Positions 1 through 13,900 of a stretch of 64,000 bases of DNA are shown one piece after another. The position numbers and the translations under genes are program-made. The stretch spans positions 682,001 to 746,000 of the forward strand of contig CM022377.1 of the NCBI GenBank assembly GCA_011800155.1. The letters are read 5' to 3'. Position 1 is the stretch's first letter, and the number at the start of each line of letters is the position of its first letter. Source of the DNA: Flammulina velutipes. Lineage: Eukaryota > Basidiomycota > Agaricomycetes > Agaricales > Physalacriaceae. The notes beneath the pieces were generated by a model. That model was not told the DNA's origin, searched no databases, and saw only the letters and a program-made list of their open reading frames with translations.

Positions 1-1375
1 GGCCGAGGGAGTCGAGGAAAGACAGTTATACACTCGTCCAGACGGACTGGTAGAAATGCTTGAGCTGCGGCTGCTTATTATGATACTATTGCTTTCGACA
101 TGTACTTGTTAGTGTATAGCTATGGACTGAGTTTAGAATTGACGGTCTCCCATGTTCGGACCGAAAACATCCTGATCTTAGCCATCATGCATGACTTGCT
201 GTACTCAAAGATGTTGCTACTACGCACGTAGCTAATCATACTGTTCTCGCCTTGTCGTTGTCTCGTGGTTATGAGTGGGAAGGAGGATCAAAGTCATAGC
301 TCGAGGAAGGGTGCCGACTTGATGCACTAAAGCAAGGCTGCAGCCTGCTTACTGGTAGAAGTTGGTATGAATCGGCGCTCATAAAACACGGATACTAGGT
401 GAATGTGTATTTTCTCGTCACGAATAACCAACCACTCACCTGCTTACAGATTAGATGATGAGTAAGTACTCAGTAAATGGCGGTGCTATGATCTATCGTC
501 CCTCAAATGCAATACTCTTCGTAACGTTTTGCGACATCTAGCGGCGTGAGCGGGATCTTCGGGCTGAGCCCTGGTTAGTGTGGTCACTGGCACTGGTACG
601 CCGGTGGTACGTGGTATGTAAATCGTTGATTTTTTCTTGTTCCCTCTGAGTTATGGCTTCCAAATTTCTCCAGTTGCTCGAGGACCGAGATCCATCGCAA
701 CCACCCTCCCTGGCCAGGTCGGGTCGCACAGATCTTCCAGCAATTGAGGATCCTTGGACAGTGGAGAATCCGAAGGTGCAAATTTTGATAATGATATGTG
801 GCTCAAACATTTCAGCGCCTCATGCTCAACAGCTGACCAGTGTTAGCTTTTACCTTCGCGTAAAGGGCTCGTTTCACTTCGCAGAATGGGCGCAATCCCT
901 GCAGGTCCGAAAAGTTGGAATTTACCTCAAGCGGTGCAGATGGCTCGGGAAAGATTATTCACCTCAGACTACTCTGCTATCTGTAAGCGCTACCTGGCTT
1001 GACTCGTGCTCGAAGAACAGAATCTGGGACGAACACTCTTTGAGGAATAATCACTTTTCCAGCTCGCGACATTTCAGACCACAGTGCTAGCACTGCCTCG
1101 GTGTGGCGGGGACGAACGCATGTCGAGGGGCATACCGAGAAAGCCGAAAATCTTCGAGTTTCAATATGCGCCAGCTCAATACATTCACCGCCTGGCCGTA
1201 CCAATACCTCGGAACAGCAAGATTCAAATAAAAGGCGTCTCCGACTCTCTGCAATCCTTACCTTCTGGTACTTTCTCTTCTTCCTTGTCTCGCGCCGTTT
1301 TCCTTTTCTTCCTTCACCTTTCTTCGCGCTTGACAACCTCTTTTTTGCTCCACCTTTTTCTTCTTCACGATAACG
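1..1375. other. Intergenic region upstream of the cupredoxin gene
   Basis: No supported gene was found. Short open frames occur on both strands (for example 653-1090 plus and 977-1567 minus), but they lack matched splice sites, family motifs or consistent composition, and they overlap each other. The last 100-150 bases are the promoter and leader of the next gene. Confidence 0.5.
1225..1375 (+). promoter_or_regulatory. Core promoter and pyrimidine-rich leader of cupredoxin gene
   Basis: An AT-rich TATA-like stretch (AAATAAAAG near 1227) is followed by about 100 bases of strongly CT-rich sequence (1268-1370) ending just before tandem ATG codons at 1376 and 1379. This arrangement is typical of well-expressed genes in filamentous fungi. 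The transcription start is inferred, not seen. Confidence 0.5.
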
Positions 1376-2556
1376 ATGATGAGATCCATATTCACGATCG
1401 CGCTTTCTGCTGTGCTTCCCGCTGCTGTTTTGGCCACGTACAACACCTACGAGGTGAACGTTGGTGCGAATGGCAAGCTGGCGTATGATCCGGAATACGT
1501 CTATGCGAACCCGGGGGATGTTATCAAGTTTAACTTGTGAGTGTCGATCTTTCGATGTCGATTGCATCTAGTAGACTGATTTGTTCGTTAGCTTCCCAAA
1601 GAACCACACGGTTACTCAATCAGCGTTCGACACTCCTTGCACTCCTCTCTATGGAGGTGTAGACTCTGGCTTGTAAGCTACTTTTCTTTGCTTCATAACC
1701 TGTGATGAACGATGATTACAGTGTTCCCGTCGCCCCGGACGCCATCGACCAGGCCCCGTCCTTCCTCGTCTCGGTCGCCGACTACAACCCAGTGTGGTTC
1801 CATTGCCAGCAGCCTAACCCTGCTCCCGGTCACTGCGCCATGGGTAAAATTGACAGTTCCTTGAACGCCTTGAGTAAGAAACTAACTAGTTTTGGTAGGA
1901 ATGGTGTTCGCCATCAACCCGCCCGCTGAACACGACCCCAAGTCCTTCTCTGCGTTCAAGGCTCTCGCTCAGGCCACTGCTTACGAAGTTGCCCCACCCG
2001 CCGAGTACGTGTACGGCGATGATGGATACTGGTACGAGGACGACATCGCGGCGCCGTACGATCATGAGATAATTGTTGGCGTTGACGGAAAGCTTGAGTA
2101 CGGCCCCGCGAGCATCGCCGCTGCCATCGGTGACACCGTGACGTTCGTCTTCAAGCCCAAGAACCACACCGTCACCCAGAGCAGCTTTGAGTATCCTTGC
2201 CAGCCTCTCGAGGAGACCTCTTACGACGGGACTGTTGGGTTCAAGTCTGGATTGTGGGTTACTTCCCATTCGCCTTCGCGTTTCCTTGCTGATTCTTTAT
2301 TTAGCAAGCCCGTTGCTCCCGATGCCACTGAGTTCCCGACTTTCCAGATCACTATCGAAGATGTCCGTAGCCCTTTCGCTCGTATGTGGGAGAACTTATA
2401 TTGACATATCTCTAGGAAAAGCCAATCTGGGGATACTGTGGACAGACCGGGCATTGTGGACAGGGAATGGTGTTTGCGATCAATGCAGATGAGCATAGCG
2501 AGAAGAACTTTGCTGCTTTCAAGGAGCTTGCTATCAAGACTGCTGGGGGTGCTTGA
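1376..2556 (+). CDS. Secreted protein with two cupredoxin-like domains
   Basis: Six exons (1376-1536, 1592-1672, 1722-1843, 1899-2253, 2305-2362, 2416-2556) give 305 residues with every phase matched. The N-terminus is a signal peptide: a short basic start, then a hydrophobic run ending near Ala-Thr-Tyr. Two homologous copper-binding-type domains follow. Each begins with a V-G-x-D/N-G-K-L strand, then a GD(V/T)(I/V)xFxFxPKNHTVTQS segment with the first His ligand, and ends with a W-x-x-C...GHCxxGMVFAIN segment carrying Cys and Met candidates. This is the plastocyanin-like family of fungal extracellular cupredoxins, often cell-wall or GPI-linked; no GPI signal is visible here because the protein ends shortly after domain 2. 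Copper binding is inferred from the family. The fifth intron uses an uncommon GTCCGT donor, chosen because it keeps the frame. Either ATG at 1376 or 1379 could start translation. Confidence 0.88.
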
Positions 2557-2752
2557 CAGTGTCGATTGGATTGGATTGAATTATTTTGTTACTGCATTTT
2601 CTTTACGCGTGGTTTCTTTTTACGATGGACATTACACATTCCTGAATGATAATTTACATGATTGATGACTTATAACACATTCTGAGTTATTCTGAGCTTG
2701 TTCACTGCCGTGATGTTGAATTTTGAGTAGCATCGGAGGCACGGCCCGAAAC

Positions 2753-3654
2753 ATGTTTGCGATTTACCGTCAACTACGACTCTACTCGACGAAGGTTCCA
2801 ATTCTACAAACCAGGCTAACTTCTTTGCAACGCGTCGATCTGGAAAAAGCGTTCGACGATGACACCTATCCGAGTCAAGAAAACATCAGGTTACTCGCGG
2901 AGAAGCTCTGCCTTCCCGACTTGCGCATCAGGAAATGGTTCAGCGTTCGGTGCGTGCTCCTATGTCATCCCATTCGTTTATTGACCCCACCCTGTTGCAG
3001 CCGGGCTCTCGAGAAAAAGTCTCCAAATGTCTCAAAGGAGATATTCATCAACCGGACGGTTTTGTCCTCAGAACAGCTAGGCCATCTGGAAGACGCGTAC
3101 CAGAAATCTGAGTACATTAGGGCGGCAGACAAGAGTACTAAACAACTAATGAATTTGACTGGATTGTCGTGCTGGCAAATACAGTCGTGGTTCAAGCGAC
3201 GGTGCGCCCGACCTTTGTTCAAGACGTTCTCGCATTGACACAGTGTACCAGACGGATGGTAGCCCAACATACGCTCGGAGAGAAAACTAAACCTCAGGAA
3301 TTTTCCCTTGAGGAACGGGAAATTCTAGAGGGTATCTTCTGCACCACCCCGTACCTTGAGAGAGAGAAATGTGACGAGATTATGGGAACGTTTGCCTCCC
3401 AGCCTACTGATACGAAGATACGGCGTTGGTTTGTAGACCGGTGAGTTTGTTTCCGAGGATATGTTCTGATTTAATTCTTACGCTTTCGTAGGAGACGACA
3501 AGAACGCTTATTCCCCATTTTCCCGCACACAGAAGGACTCGATAGCTTCGTCCGAGGTGATCATGCTGGCTCTGAGATTCATTATCTAAAACCATGGGAA
3601 ACGAATATCAAGGGTGCTGCACCTGGGCCAGTGAGAATAGACGTGAGGAAGTAA
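2753..3654 (+). CDS. Small protein made of three tandem homeodomain-like exons
   Basis: Four exons (2753-2949, 3001-3201, 3252-3440, 3492-3654) give 249 residues with all phases matched. Each of the first three exons encodes one homeodomain-like unit: about residues 18-72, 80-136 and 146-200. Each unit shows the helix-1 pattern L-E-x-x-F/Y, then Y-x, and a helix-3 ending in WF-x-x-RR (WFSVRR, WFKRRR, WFVDRR). Asn51, nearly invariant in DNA-binding homeodomains, is Val, Arg and Asp respectively, so all three are atypical. Units 2 and 3 have two more residues than unit 1 between helix 1 and helix 3. The three introns lie at the same place in each unit, splitting the first Arg after the variable pair in phase 2. 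The C-terminal 50 residues have no recognised motif. A nuclear role is inferred from the family; DNA binding is uncertain. Confidence 0.8.
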
Positions 3655-3829
3655 TTATATACCAAGAGGGCGAGGGCGTGTTTACGATATTAATTAATGG
3701 TTATCCTTGTTGTATTTTCGTTCGGTGGCGCAATAACGATCGCGGCGTGAGAAGTGATGGCGGTACCGTCACAGTCACGACACATCTTGACTGAGCACCA
3801 CGACCACAGCAGTACTTGCCTCGAACGAA

Positions 3830-4494
<665 letters not shown>

Positions 4495-4516
4495 TGAGAG
4501 ACGCATTTCCATGTTT

Positions 4517-4810
4517 TCAGGAAGATGGGATGGCCAACGCAAGTCGACGGTAAGGAGTAGTCGAGTCATCGCGATCTTCTCTCAGCGGTTGGGTGTCTAA
4601 GGGATCGAAAATGTGCATTCCTTGAGACTGCAGTGATGTTGGCCGAGTTTCCGTTTCGCATGTTGCGCACAAGCGAATCATACTGGTCAATGTCATGGGC
4701 GCCATTTGAAAGTTGGCTCTCTCGCATACCAATGCAAATAGAGTCGAAGGACTTACTTGTGGTGTATTTTTGTTCATCGTGAATGTAATATCGATAGCAG
4801 TGGCACTCAT
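4517..4810 (-). CDS. Possible small hypothetical gene divergent from the giant PH gene
   Basis: An ATG at 4810 opens a frame (MSATAIDITFTMNK) that runs 98 codons to a TGA at 4517 if unspliced. A good donor (GTAAGT, about 4754) is present, and AG acceptors 44 or 74 nt downstream both give open spliced frames ending at a different stop. No family was recognised. The start lies about 175 bases from the ATG of the giant gene, so the two could share a divergent promoter. The alternative is non-coding sequence between RBX1 and the giant gene. Confidence 0.25.
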   Translation of the reverse strand: MSATAIDITFTMNKNTPQVSPSTLFALVCERANFQMAPMTLTSMIRLCATCETETRPTSLQSQGMHIFDPLDTQPLREDRDDSTTPYRRLALAIPSS

Positions 4811-4984
4811 GGCCAGACTAGGCCTTAGAGTCAGATTGTCACATCGGGTCACACCAACAGCATCACATGACGAAAAACGCGGTCGCCAAACAACCTACCC
4901 TAAAGTCCCCAGAAGGGAAATTCCTTTGGTTGATTACGCTCAACAACAGCATCCTTGTCGCCGTCCTCAAGAACGAGCTCAACG

Positions 4985-7900
4985 ATGACCTCGCAGTCGT
5001 CTGGGCCACTGTACGGCACTGAGACGTTCAGCACGCTCGGCACACCATTGTCTCCCTCAGGACAGTCCTATTCAAGTGCGTGCCCTTTCCGTTGCTCATT
5101 CGCACCAACTGAAGAGGCAGCAGGCTCTGATTCATCACGTTCACCATCTAACCATCGCCGCACAACAGCTCTACCGGCCGACGACGATTCATGGGACGAA
5201 GAAGATTCCATCGCCGAGGTCGAAGCCACTCTTAGTAATTTGGAAAATGAACTCGACGACACCGAGCAAGCAGTCTCGACATGGTCGTCCTCCTACACCG
5301 GCTCTGGCTCTGGCTCCTACTCAAACACATTCACGCCATCGGGAACGTATACTGGCACGTACACCGGCTCGCAGTCCTATCTGTCGCTACCCTCAGTCCT
5401 GGGCACCCCGCACTCAACCGCGACGACGTTCCCTCCACCCGCTGGGAACTCGGATATTCGACTCAGCAGGATCACGGAGCGCACGGAAAATTCAAGCTCG
5501 CGGCCGGTATCTGGCGCCTCGCTGCCGCCAAGGCCTGCCAATCCAACTCCAGATCCCGTGCGACGCTCATTCTTGGGCGGTGCCATTTCCCCGTCGCATT
5601 CGAGGTCGTCCACCGACCCCGGCTCAGACCGCGAGCTGCCGCCTCCTGGTCGTGCGGGAGCCCTCATCGCAAGATTCGAGACGAACAGTCCTGGCCCTGG
5701 TGGCCACCACTTGAGGTCAGGTTCGGCTCCTGGTTATCGCAGATCGCCTTCTCCCACCAAATCAAGCGCGTCGTCTTCGGAGTATTCTACTACATCGGAC
5801 ACGAGGCCCACCTATTCCTCGTTGCTTTCGCCGCCTTTTTCGTCCACAAACAGAGCCAGCAGCCCTACTTATGGCACTTCGACAAGCGGAGGCACGTCTA
5901 CCTATACGGGTACCGCTACTGCTACGGGTACTGGTACATACACTGGTACTGGTACTGGAACATACACCGGTACTGGAACTGGTACTGGAACGTATACCGG
6001 GCCATTCACTGGCACAGGCACCAGCACATACACGGGCAGCGCCAGTGGGAGCGGCACTGGTACATACACGGGCACCAATACGTACACGACTGAACCCAGC
6101 CGTACGTACAGCACGCTCACGTCGAGCCAGACCCCAACACAAACCACCACGCCGGGACCTAGCGCAACATTACGTCGCCCTGAACGGACTTCTCCTCGCT
6201 ACCCTCTGGCATCAGTCCGCAACATCGTCCAACTTTGGAAGGAAAGGTCACCTACCAAGGCTCCTGCCAAGGCTGGATCCTCTGCTTCTGACAGTGACGC
6301 TCCGCCACCTCAGCCCCCGCCTAGGGACGATGGTCTGTTTGGTATCAGGCGTCGCGCCAGTGCGCGCCTTAGTGGTCGAAGCGATGACGCAGCAAGCATC
6401 TCCTCTGATGTATTGGGAGAGTTAAGCAAATTCGTTGGACCTTCAGAAACAGTGAGTACTTCTCTAAATATGGATATTGATATTGATGCTGATGTTCTTA
6501 TGCGTAGCCAATCCACTTAGGCACTTTGTACTATCTCAATGTCCATACCGCTCCTCCGTACGCCTGGCAGCGATGCCAGGCACTGCTCTACTCTCATGCC
6601 ATTCTTCTCTCGTGGATTGCTCCTGGTTCTGGGCGAGGAATAATTCAGCTGGATTTGGTCAATTGCACTGGAGTTGAGAGTGCTTTGAGCCTGGGGCACC
6701 CTAGAGCCAGAGATGATATCGGTTCGGTGACCGCCAGAGAGCAAGAGCGACGTGAGGGAATGGATCGCGGAGACCTGATGGATCATCTTGTTCCTTTCTG
6801 GATGGTTTACCACGATGGTGTTGAAAGGCTTGCGACCGAAAGTCTAGTGGAAAGGCAGCGCTGGGTGAACAGAATATGGTATATGTCGCTTACAAAGTTG
6901 TTTTCTCCCTTTTCTCTGACGATATTATAGGGAGGCTATCAACAACCCGCCTACACCGTCGATTGGTCGTACACCTTCTTTCGCTCGGTCCCGGTCTCCC
7001 ACCGGCTCCATTCGTACGATTATGTCCTTCGATAGCAGGAGCAGCGTCAGTTCTACAGCGTCGTCTGGAACGGGTTCGCGTTCGACCGTCTACGTTCCTC
7101 CTATATCCGAGGTGCCGGACATGGGGTATTCTTCTTCATCAGATACCCCGAACAGATCCAGCGGATATGGTTCGAATATCAGTTCGACCTACCAATCCTT
7201 CAGCGACACTGATAGGATTCGCTCGGACACTCTTGGATCGTCTTACTACACGCGCACCGTTGACGACACTGCCATCGATGGCGAAGACTACGTTTACAGA
7301 GGAGACCCCCGTGTCATCACTGGAGGTGCTAGAAGGCGGGTTAGCACTCGCCTTCGACGATCTGGCTCCCTTACAGATCTGGGTACCGAGTTCGCTTCAA
7401 ATAGGTCGTCGACAACCAGCTACAACACGCCTGGCTCGACGGAAGAAGATGACTCTCGTTTCTTTTCGGCGGGAGACTCCAGTTCGCGTTCGAGTTTCCA
7501 TTCTGCATCGTCGTTCACCAGGACTGGTATCACCGGCGAGACTCCCAGTGCGACGTTGACTACGACGCGCTTTACTGGTACGGATACCAGAGGGTCGCTC
7601 TCGTACACTGGGACGGCTTCTGCGTCGTTGTTGGGGGATTCGCACGCGAGTGGATCTGGAACATATTCCACAGGGTCACCATATACACAAAGTTCCTCGT
7701 ATGGCTCATCGCCGTATACTGAGACCACATCGTATGGCTCGTCTCCGTACACCGAGACTTTGTCGTATGGTTCGTCGCCTTACACAGATTCGTTGACCTA
7801 TGGCTCGTCTTCGCCCTCATTGGCTCGGGCTGGCGGTGTTAGAAGGCGTACGGGACGAGCTAGTTCGCGCTCGTACTCGTCCAGTGGGAGTGGAAGTGGG

Positions 7901-10900
7901 TATACACCCGTCACCGAAGAGTTTTCGGACAAAGAGAACTCGACCGATGTGTCGAGCGGGAGCGGACCAGGCTATTCGAGTGGCAGTTATACGCCTTCTG
8001 GAAGTTATACAACCATGGGGGCTAGCTACACATCGGGTGACACCTATAGCGCGTCTCGTAGTAGTGATGAAAGTGGTATGTGGTTCTTTTTGTAGCCAGG
8101 AGCTTGTTGACTAACATTGCGATCAGGTTACGACGTTTGTACGTCGTCGGATTTATCGGACTCAACACCGCAGACGACGACCATCACCTCGTCTTCTGCG
8201 ACATCACTGGAATGGAGGCGCCCACTGCCCACGATATCTTCCTCGGCAACATCAGTTTCCTCCGACAGCAACTATCTGACAGCGGACGAGCACAAGGATG
8301 CCATACCCGTTCCGCGTTCACCATCTATTGCGTCTTTCGAGTCGTTGGAGAGCATCCCGTCAATATACTCGGATGCGCAGGAGGGTTCCGACTACTACAC
8401 TGCGTCTGAGCCATCCGCATATCAGACTGCCGATGTTTGTCCTTCGTCCGTGGGTGACATCCCATCTGAAATAGATCTCAGCACTCCAAAGAGTCGTCCT
8501 ATCAGTTTGGCCGAAGAAGAGGACCTACAGAAGACACCGAGTATCCATCCTGAGGATATTCCCTTGCCTGAAACTTCGTCGGAGTCGTTCCTATCGAGCG
8601 AGTCCTCTTTCATGCCCACTCCGACACAAGGTCCCTCAGAGTTGCCGCCTTCTACGCCAACTGTGTCTTCGCTCACACCCTCGTCCCCTGTCAGCAGCCC
8701 TCCCCAATCTTTGCGTGCTCCATCGACTGTCGGCGACGTCTCTTCGACACATATCAGTACGTCGTCTGTGCCTTCTAGCACCAGGCCGCCAAGTTCTCCG
8801 AGCAGCAGCTCTTTCAGTCCTCCTACTCCCACTGCTGCCACTCGGCCTGTGACCCCGTCAGGTCCTCGTACTTCACGGACTTCGCGGACCTCAATGACGA
8901 TAGGACCTACTGAATCGAGTCTGACACCATCGGAAATTAGTGCAAGTGTGCGTTCGCGCTCGGCAACATCGACGAAGACGCCTTCGGTCGTACCATCCTC
9001 TACCGAGGAATCGTTCCTAGCCGAAACGGATTCGACTTGGGAGTCGTCGGCTCTCCAGCCGTCACCGTCATCGTTGTCTTTGCCACTTCCAGAAGGCCCG
9101 AACGATAACTCGATGGAGACGTCCTTCTTGCGTCCCACAGGCTCGATATACTCTTCAGAGGACCACATGATGGATCTCCCTTCGCAGACGCAGTCGGTCA
9201 TTACGACCCACCCTCCTCTCCCGCCGTTGTCGCCGGTTCAAGCGCAACCACCGCGAACTCCTTCCATCTCAGAATCAACAAGGTCTCCTTCTACCCGTAC
9301 CGCGAGTTTGGAAGAGGATGAGTATCTAAGTGTGGGACCTGTATCGTTCAGAAGGACGCCATCGAGCGCATCGACGACGTCTTATCGGTCGACGACTTCG
9401 ATGGACTCATCGCTGTTGGATTCGCAGTCCGTCCTCGACGAGATGGAGGAAATGGACAGAGAGTTTGAGGAACGGTCCACTGCAACCTATCCAAGTCTGT
9501 TGAGCACACCAGCGGCGTCTGTGCATGCTGTGAGTTATCTCATTCTTGAAGGCGTGACTGGCAACTAACGATACCTAGCATTCGCCCTCACTCCCGGTAC
9601 CTGCACCCGTTGCCAGAAGCTTATCAACTCCCAAAGGCTCCGACCTCGGGGATGTCAGTGTTACTACTCCTCGAGCAGCCAGCGAATCTGCGCCTCCGGT
9701 GTGGGAATCGGATGTGATCTCACAAGCGTCGTCTCGGACATCGAGATCGTCTGTGCGTACACCGATGCCTCGTGAAGGAGCCCCCCCTAGGCCATCACGA
9801 GATATTTTCGCAGACCTTGATCACCTGGCGGAGATGATTCATGACTTTGACAACAACCGATCTCAAGAGAACGATGATATCGCGGAGACTTTGCAAAACA
9901 TTCAGAGGGATATCCGAAGATTGGCGGACACAGCGACGACGCACCCCGCCCCTCAGGTGATTTACACGTCTGGACCTGGGCCCGAGCCTCGTGCTCAGAG
10001 GAATCTCGTTGCTCAGAGTGTAGGCAGCAGTGGCGCAATGACTCCTACGTTCGAGCACCACGACACGTTTAGACGCTCAGACGACCTCGATCGAGTTAGC
10101 AGCTTGGACAGTAGCATGTCCTTCTTGTCGTCTCCTTATAGTCTGCGAGAGGGACGGTCTGACTCGCCCATTCCGTGGGATATGCGCTCAGATTCCTCGC
10201 CATCTGAGATATCATCTGCATCCTCCAGCTCTTCTCCACGTCCTTCGAAGCCTTCGTCCTCGTCATCATCTTCATCTTCGACGAGCAAACCGGCGACTGA
10301 AGGATCAGCCACCCCAACAGTGAGGAGATCATTCAGTCCAAGCCAGTCTGTATCGCCTGCTTCCCCACGAGCACTTTCTCCCTCAATGGCACCTGAACTT
10401 CCTGACTACTCTGACACGTTGAGAGGCATTCGAGAAGATCTTGCTCGCTTGATGGATGGCCAGAGGAATCTGGCGGACATGGTACACTCTCGTCCTGATG
10501 CTGATCAACGGCCGGTACTGGACAGGCTGCACGATCTCGAGATGTTGCTGCGAGGGTTACTCGATCGTCCTGGGCAGGTTCCGATGCCCCAGCCTACCGT
10601 TCCTGCTCCAGTTCACATCATACACCAGGCTCCGCCGCCACCACGCTCCCCATCTGGCACGGAGTCGACTGAAGTCACTACATCCACGGACACGCTGGAC
10701 AATATTCTCGCAAACCTTCGAGGCGCACCAACCATTATGCAGCCACAGCCTCGTCGCCCTCGTTTGAATTTGGATGATTTCGATAGGATGATTTCGGAGG
10801 GCGTTTCCGCGCGAGGTTTCGAACAACCCGAGCCTTACAGAGAGAGAGGACCCTTCGTTCAAGGTGTTCGCAGTCAAGAGAGTATTGAAAGTCTTGTTCG

Positions 10901-13900
10901 ACGGGCTCGGTCAGCACCTCCCCTTCAAATACCGGACATGCCACCACTTGCAGAACCGGCGGTCCGCATTCGTCGTGTTCGTCGCCCGCAGGCGCCTCCC
11001 AGACAGCGTCGTACTCCCGGTCCCTCAGCTCCTGGTCCATCGACACATCGACCCACTGGTCCAACAGGCACCCCGATGCCACCTACCACACCGGCTACTA
11101 CTGTTCACCACCCTGGCGGGCGTCATCGTGACCGTCCGCATCACTTCGGTCCCACCCCGCAACCTGTCTTGGTTAGTATCCTTTTTTACGATGTCCGTTC
11201 GCATCTCACTTCTTTGAATAGCCACCAAATTTGCATTATGATGATGGTGCGCGTGCAGATACGCAATCTGCACCCCCTCCTCAGTCATGGTATCATCCTC
11301 CGGTTAGTACATAAAATTGGGAAATGTGCTAGGTTTTGCTGACGTCGCTTCAAGCAACCTCCCCCTGGTGTATTCGGAAGGCCTCAAGGCCAAGGCGCAG
11401 CGCAGGGTGCAAGTCAAGGCCAGGCAGACATTGGTCAAGGGCGTCCTGCTCAACAACAAGCCCCAATGTTTCCTCCACCGATCTTCGTATGTATTCTGAC
11501 TTCCTGTTGATCTTTCTCATCGCATTTCTAGCCGGGGAATCTTGACCTTGCCAATATGCTGGCAATTTTGAGAGTTCGTGTCCGTCTTTCAGATCCGCTA
11601 GCATACTAACAGATCCTTTAGGAAAGCAGAGCGGCCCAAGTCGCATCTGTGGATCAACAACGAGAACTCACGCGTTATCTGCGTGCTCTCAATAATTGGC
11701 TCGCGCAAGACGTGCAGGATCGAAGGAACGAAATCACTGCCATTCTCCAGAACTTGAATCAATTGGGAGACATAGTTCGCAACCTTGGTCATGGTCATGG
11801 TACGTAGTTCCATTTGCCCTCGTTGCCTTCAACATTATTAATAGCTGTACAGGTTCTCCGTCCGATAGTTCTTCGTCGGACGGTCAATCAGGAAGCGAAG
11901 ATAGCCCTCGCGCACCCACACCTGCGCCTATACTTTACCCCAACCAAGGCGCCATGGGGCCTGGGCTTATCCCACCTGTAATGCCTGATGGTGGTCAAGG
12001 AGGTCAAGGAGGTCAAGGTCAAGGACCTCAGCAGCCGTTCGTCATCAATCAACCTGCACCTGTGATACCTGGTATGGAAAATTTTGGACAGCAACCAGGA
12101 ATGCATCCAGCCTTCCCCGGTGGCTTTGCCCCACAATTCCAACAGCCTGCGCCTGTTATTCCGGGATTCCCGCCAGAACCTGTTATTCCTGGTCACCCCA
12201 TCCAAGTACAACCATCATACGAAGGTGGTGTGCAAGCCTTCGTCCCACCGCCTCCTTTTGCCATACACAGCGACACTCGTTCTTCGTCAAGCAGTCCAGC
12301 TTCTTCTTCGAGATCTTCGAGTTCTCGACGCTATCTGCCGCCTCCCCAACCTGCTCGTGGTCCCAGCCCGCCGATTGTTACAGTACCTACCCAACCGGCC
12401 CAGACAATCATCAATATCCCGCCTACTCATCCTACGCAACCAATGGTTATGACGACTTCAGGAAGGCGTTCCTCTTACTCTCCACGGTCGAGGAGTCGTT
12501 CAAGAACGCGCCGATCTCACTCACGATCTCGTTCACGCTCTCCTCAAATTATCATGGAGCGACCGGGTCCTCCCACGGTGATACATGAAGGTTTTCCTCC
12601 ACAGGGCTTCCCTCAGCAAGGCTTCCCTCCTCAGTCCCAAGTACCTATTCCAGTTCCCGGTCCTGGGCAACCACCGCACACGATCATTCTTCCAACTGCC
12701 CCATCCAGAGGTCGGAGTCGTAGCAGACGCAGTTCTTCGCGGTCGCGGTCACGCTCTCATTCACCGCCGCTTCAATATGTTCTTCCGGGTCAAAGTGGCA
12801 TGCCAATGACAGGCGGTCCTCCTCTTACCGGTGTTCCAATGACCGGTGTCCCAATGTACACTGGAACGCAACCCGTTCAGATTATACCGACTGGTGGGAG
12901 AAGCAGGAGCAGGAGCAGGAGTCGTTCATCTCCTCGTAGTCAGCATATTACAGTTGCCCAACCTCCCACGACTCCGTATCCCATCACTGCACCATATCCC
13001 GGCACTACTGCTCCCACACAACCTGTCATCATCACGCAGTCCCCGTCTCGTGGTCACTCGCGTCGTTCAAGATCCCGGAGTCGGGGGTCTAGATCAAGGT
13101 ATCGTGACCGTAGTCGAAGTAGATCGCGTCGACGAAGCAGGTCGCGCCGACGAAGCAGGTCACGCCGTCGTAGCAGGTCGCCTCGTAGAAGTAGGAGCGG
13201 ATCCCCTCGTCGTCGTGGACATGCAACTCGCCATCGTTCTAGCTCAAGGAGCTTATCTCCTCGAAGACACCATGGAAGGCATGATTACGAACGATATCCA
13301 AGGACTGGAGGTTATCATGCATACTCCCCCGGACGAAGCTACTCAAGGTCTCCAGGAGGACGCCACCGATCTCGCTCTCCTGGTGGTCGACGCCCTTATC
13401 GCTCACCTGGAGGCCGGGATTATTCTCGCTCTCCGGTTCGTCATCGGCATTCGCGATCCCCAGGTGGGCGTACTCGTCGTGATACCAGTCGTGGCAGCCC
13501 AGATCGTGTTCAATACGCTGGAACGCAGCCACAGATAGTACATGTTCCTGGAAGCGGACACGCACCTACCGGGCACGTTCCTACTTATATCCAACATTCC
13601 CCGCCTTCGCCTGGACGAGCACCCGAAGTTATTGTCCCTTCCACTTATGACGATCATGGCCCTCTCCCAGTCCCAGTTCCAAGAACTTCGCGCAGTCATG
13701 CTGCTCCTTCCGAGTATGCCTATTCTGAAGGAGGCCGTGATCATCCGTATGAAGGTCCTTCCCGACGTGGTACTGAACGGGAAGGTGTTTCTCGTCGGGG
13801 TACTGAGCGTGAAGGTGTTTCTCGCCGTGGTACTGAGCGTGAGGGTCCTTCCCGACGCGGTTCTGAACGTACTCGAGTCACTCGCCGGTCTCCCACTCCT

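Noticed and set aside
653..1090. 145-codon plus-strand open frame
   Set aside because: No motif, no promoter or leader pattern, and it overlaps minus-strand frames of similar length; composition is not gene-like.
5902..6150. Val-Pro repeat frame on the minus strand
   Set aside because: Antisense reading of the Thr-Gly coding minisatellite.
8422..9201. 259-codon minus-strand frame
   Set aside because: Antisense shadow of the Ser-rich exon 4 of the giant gene.
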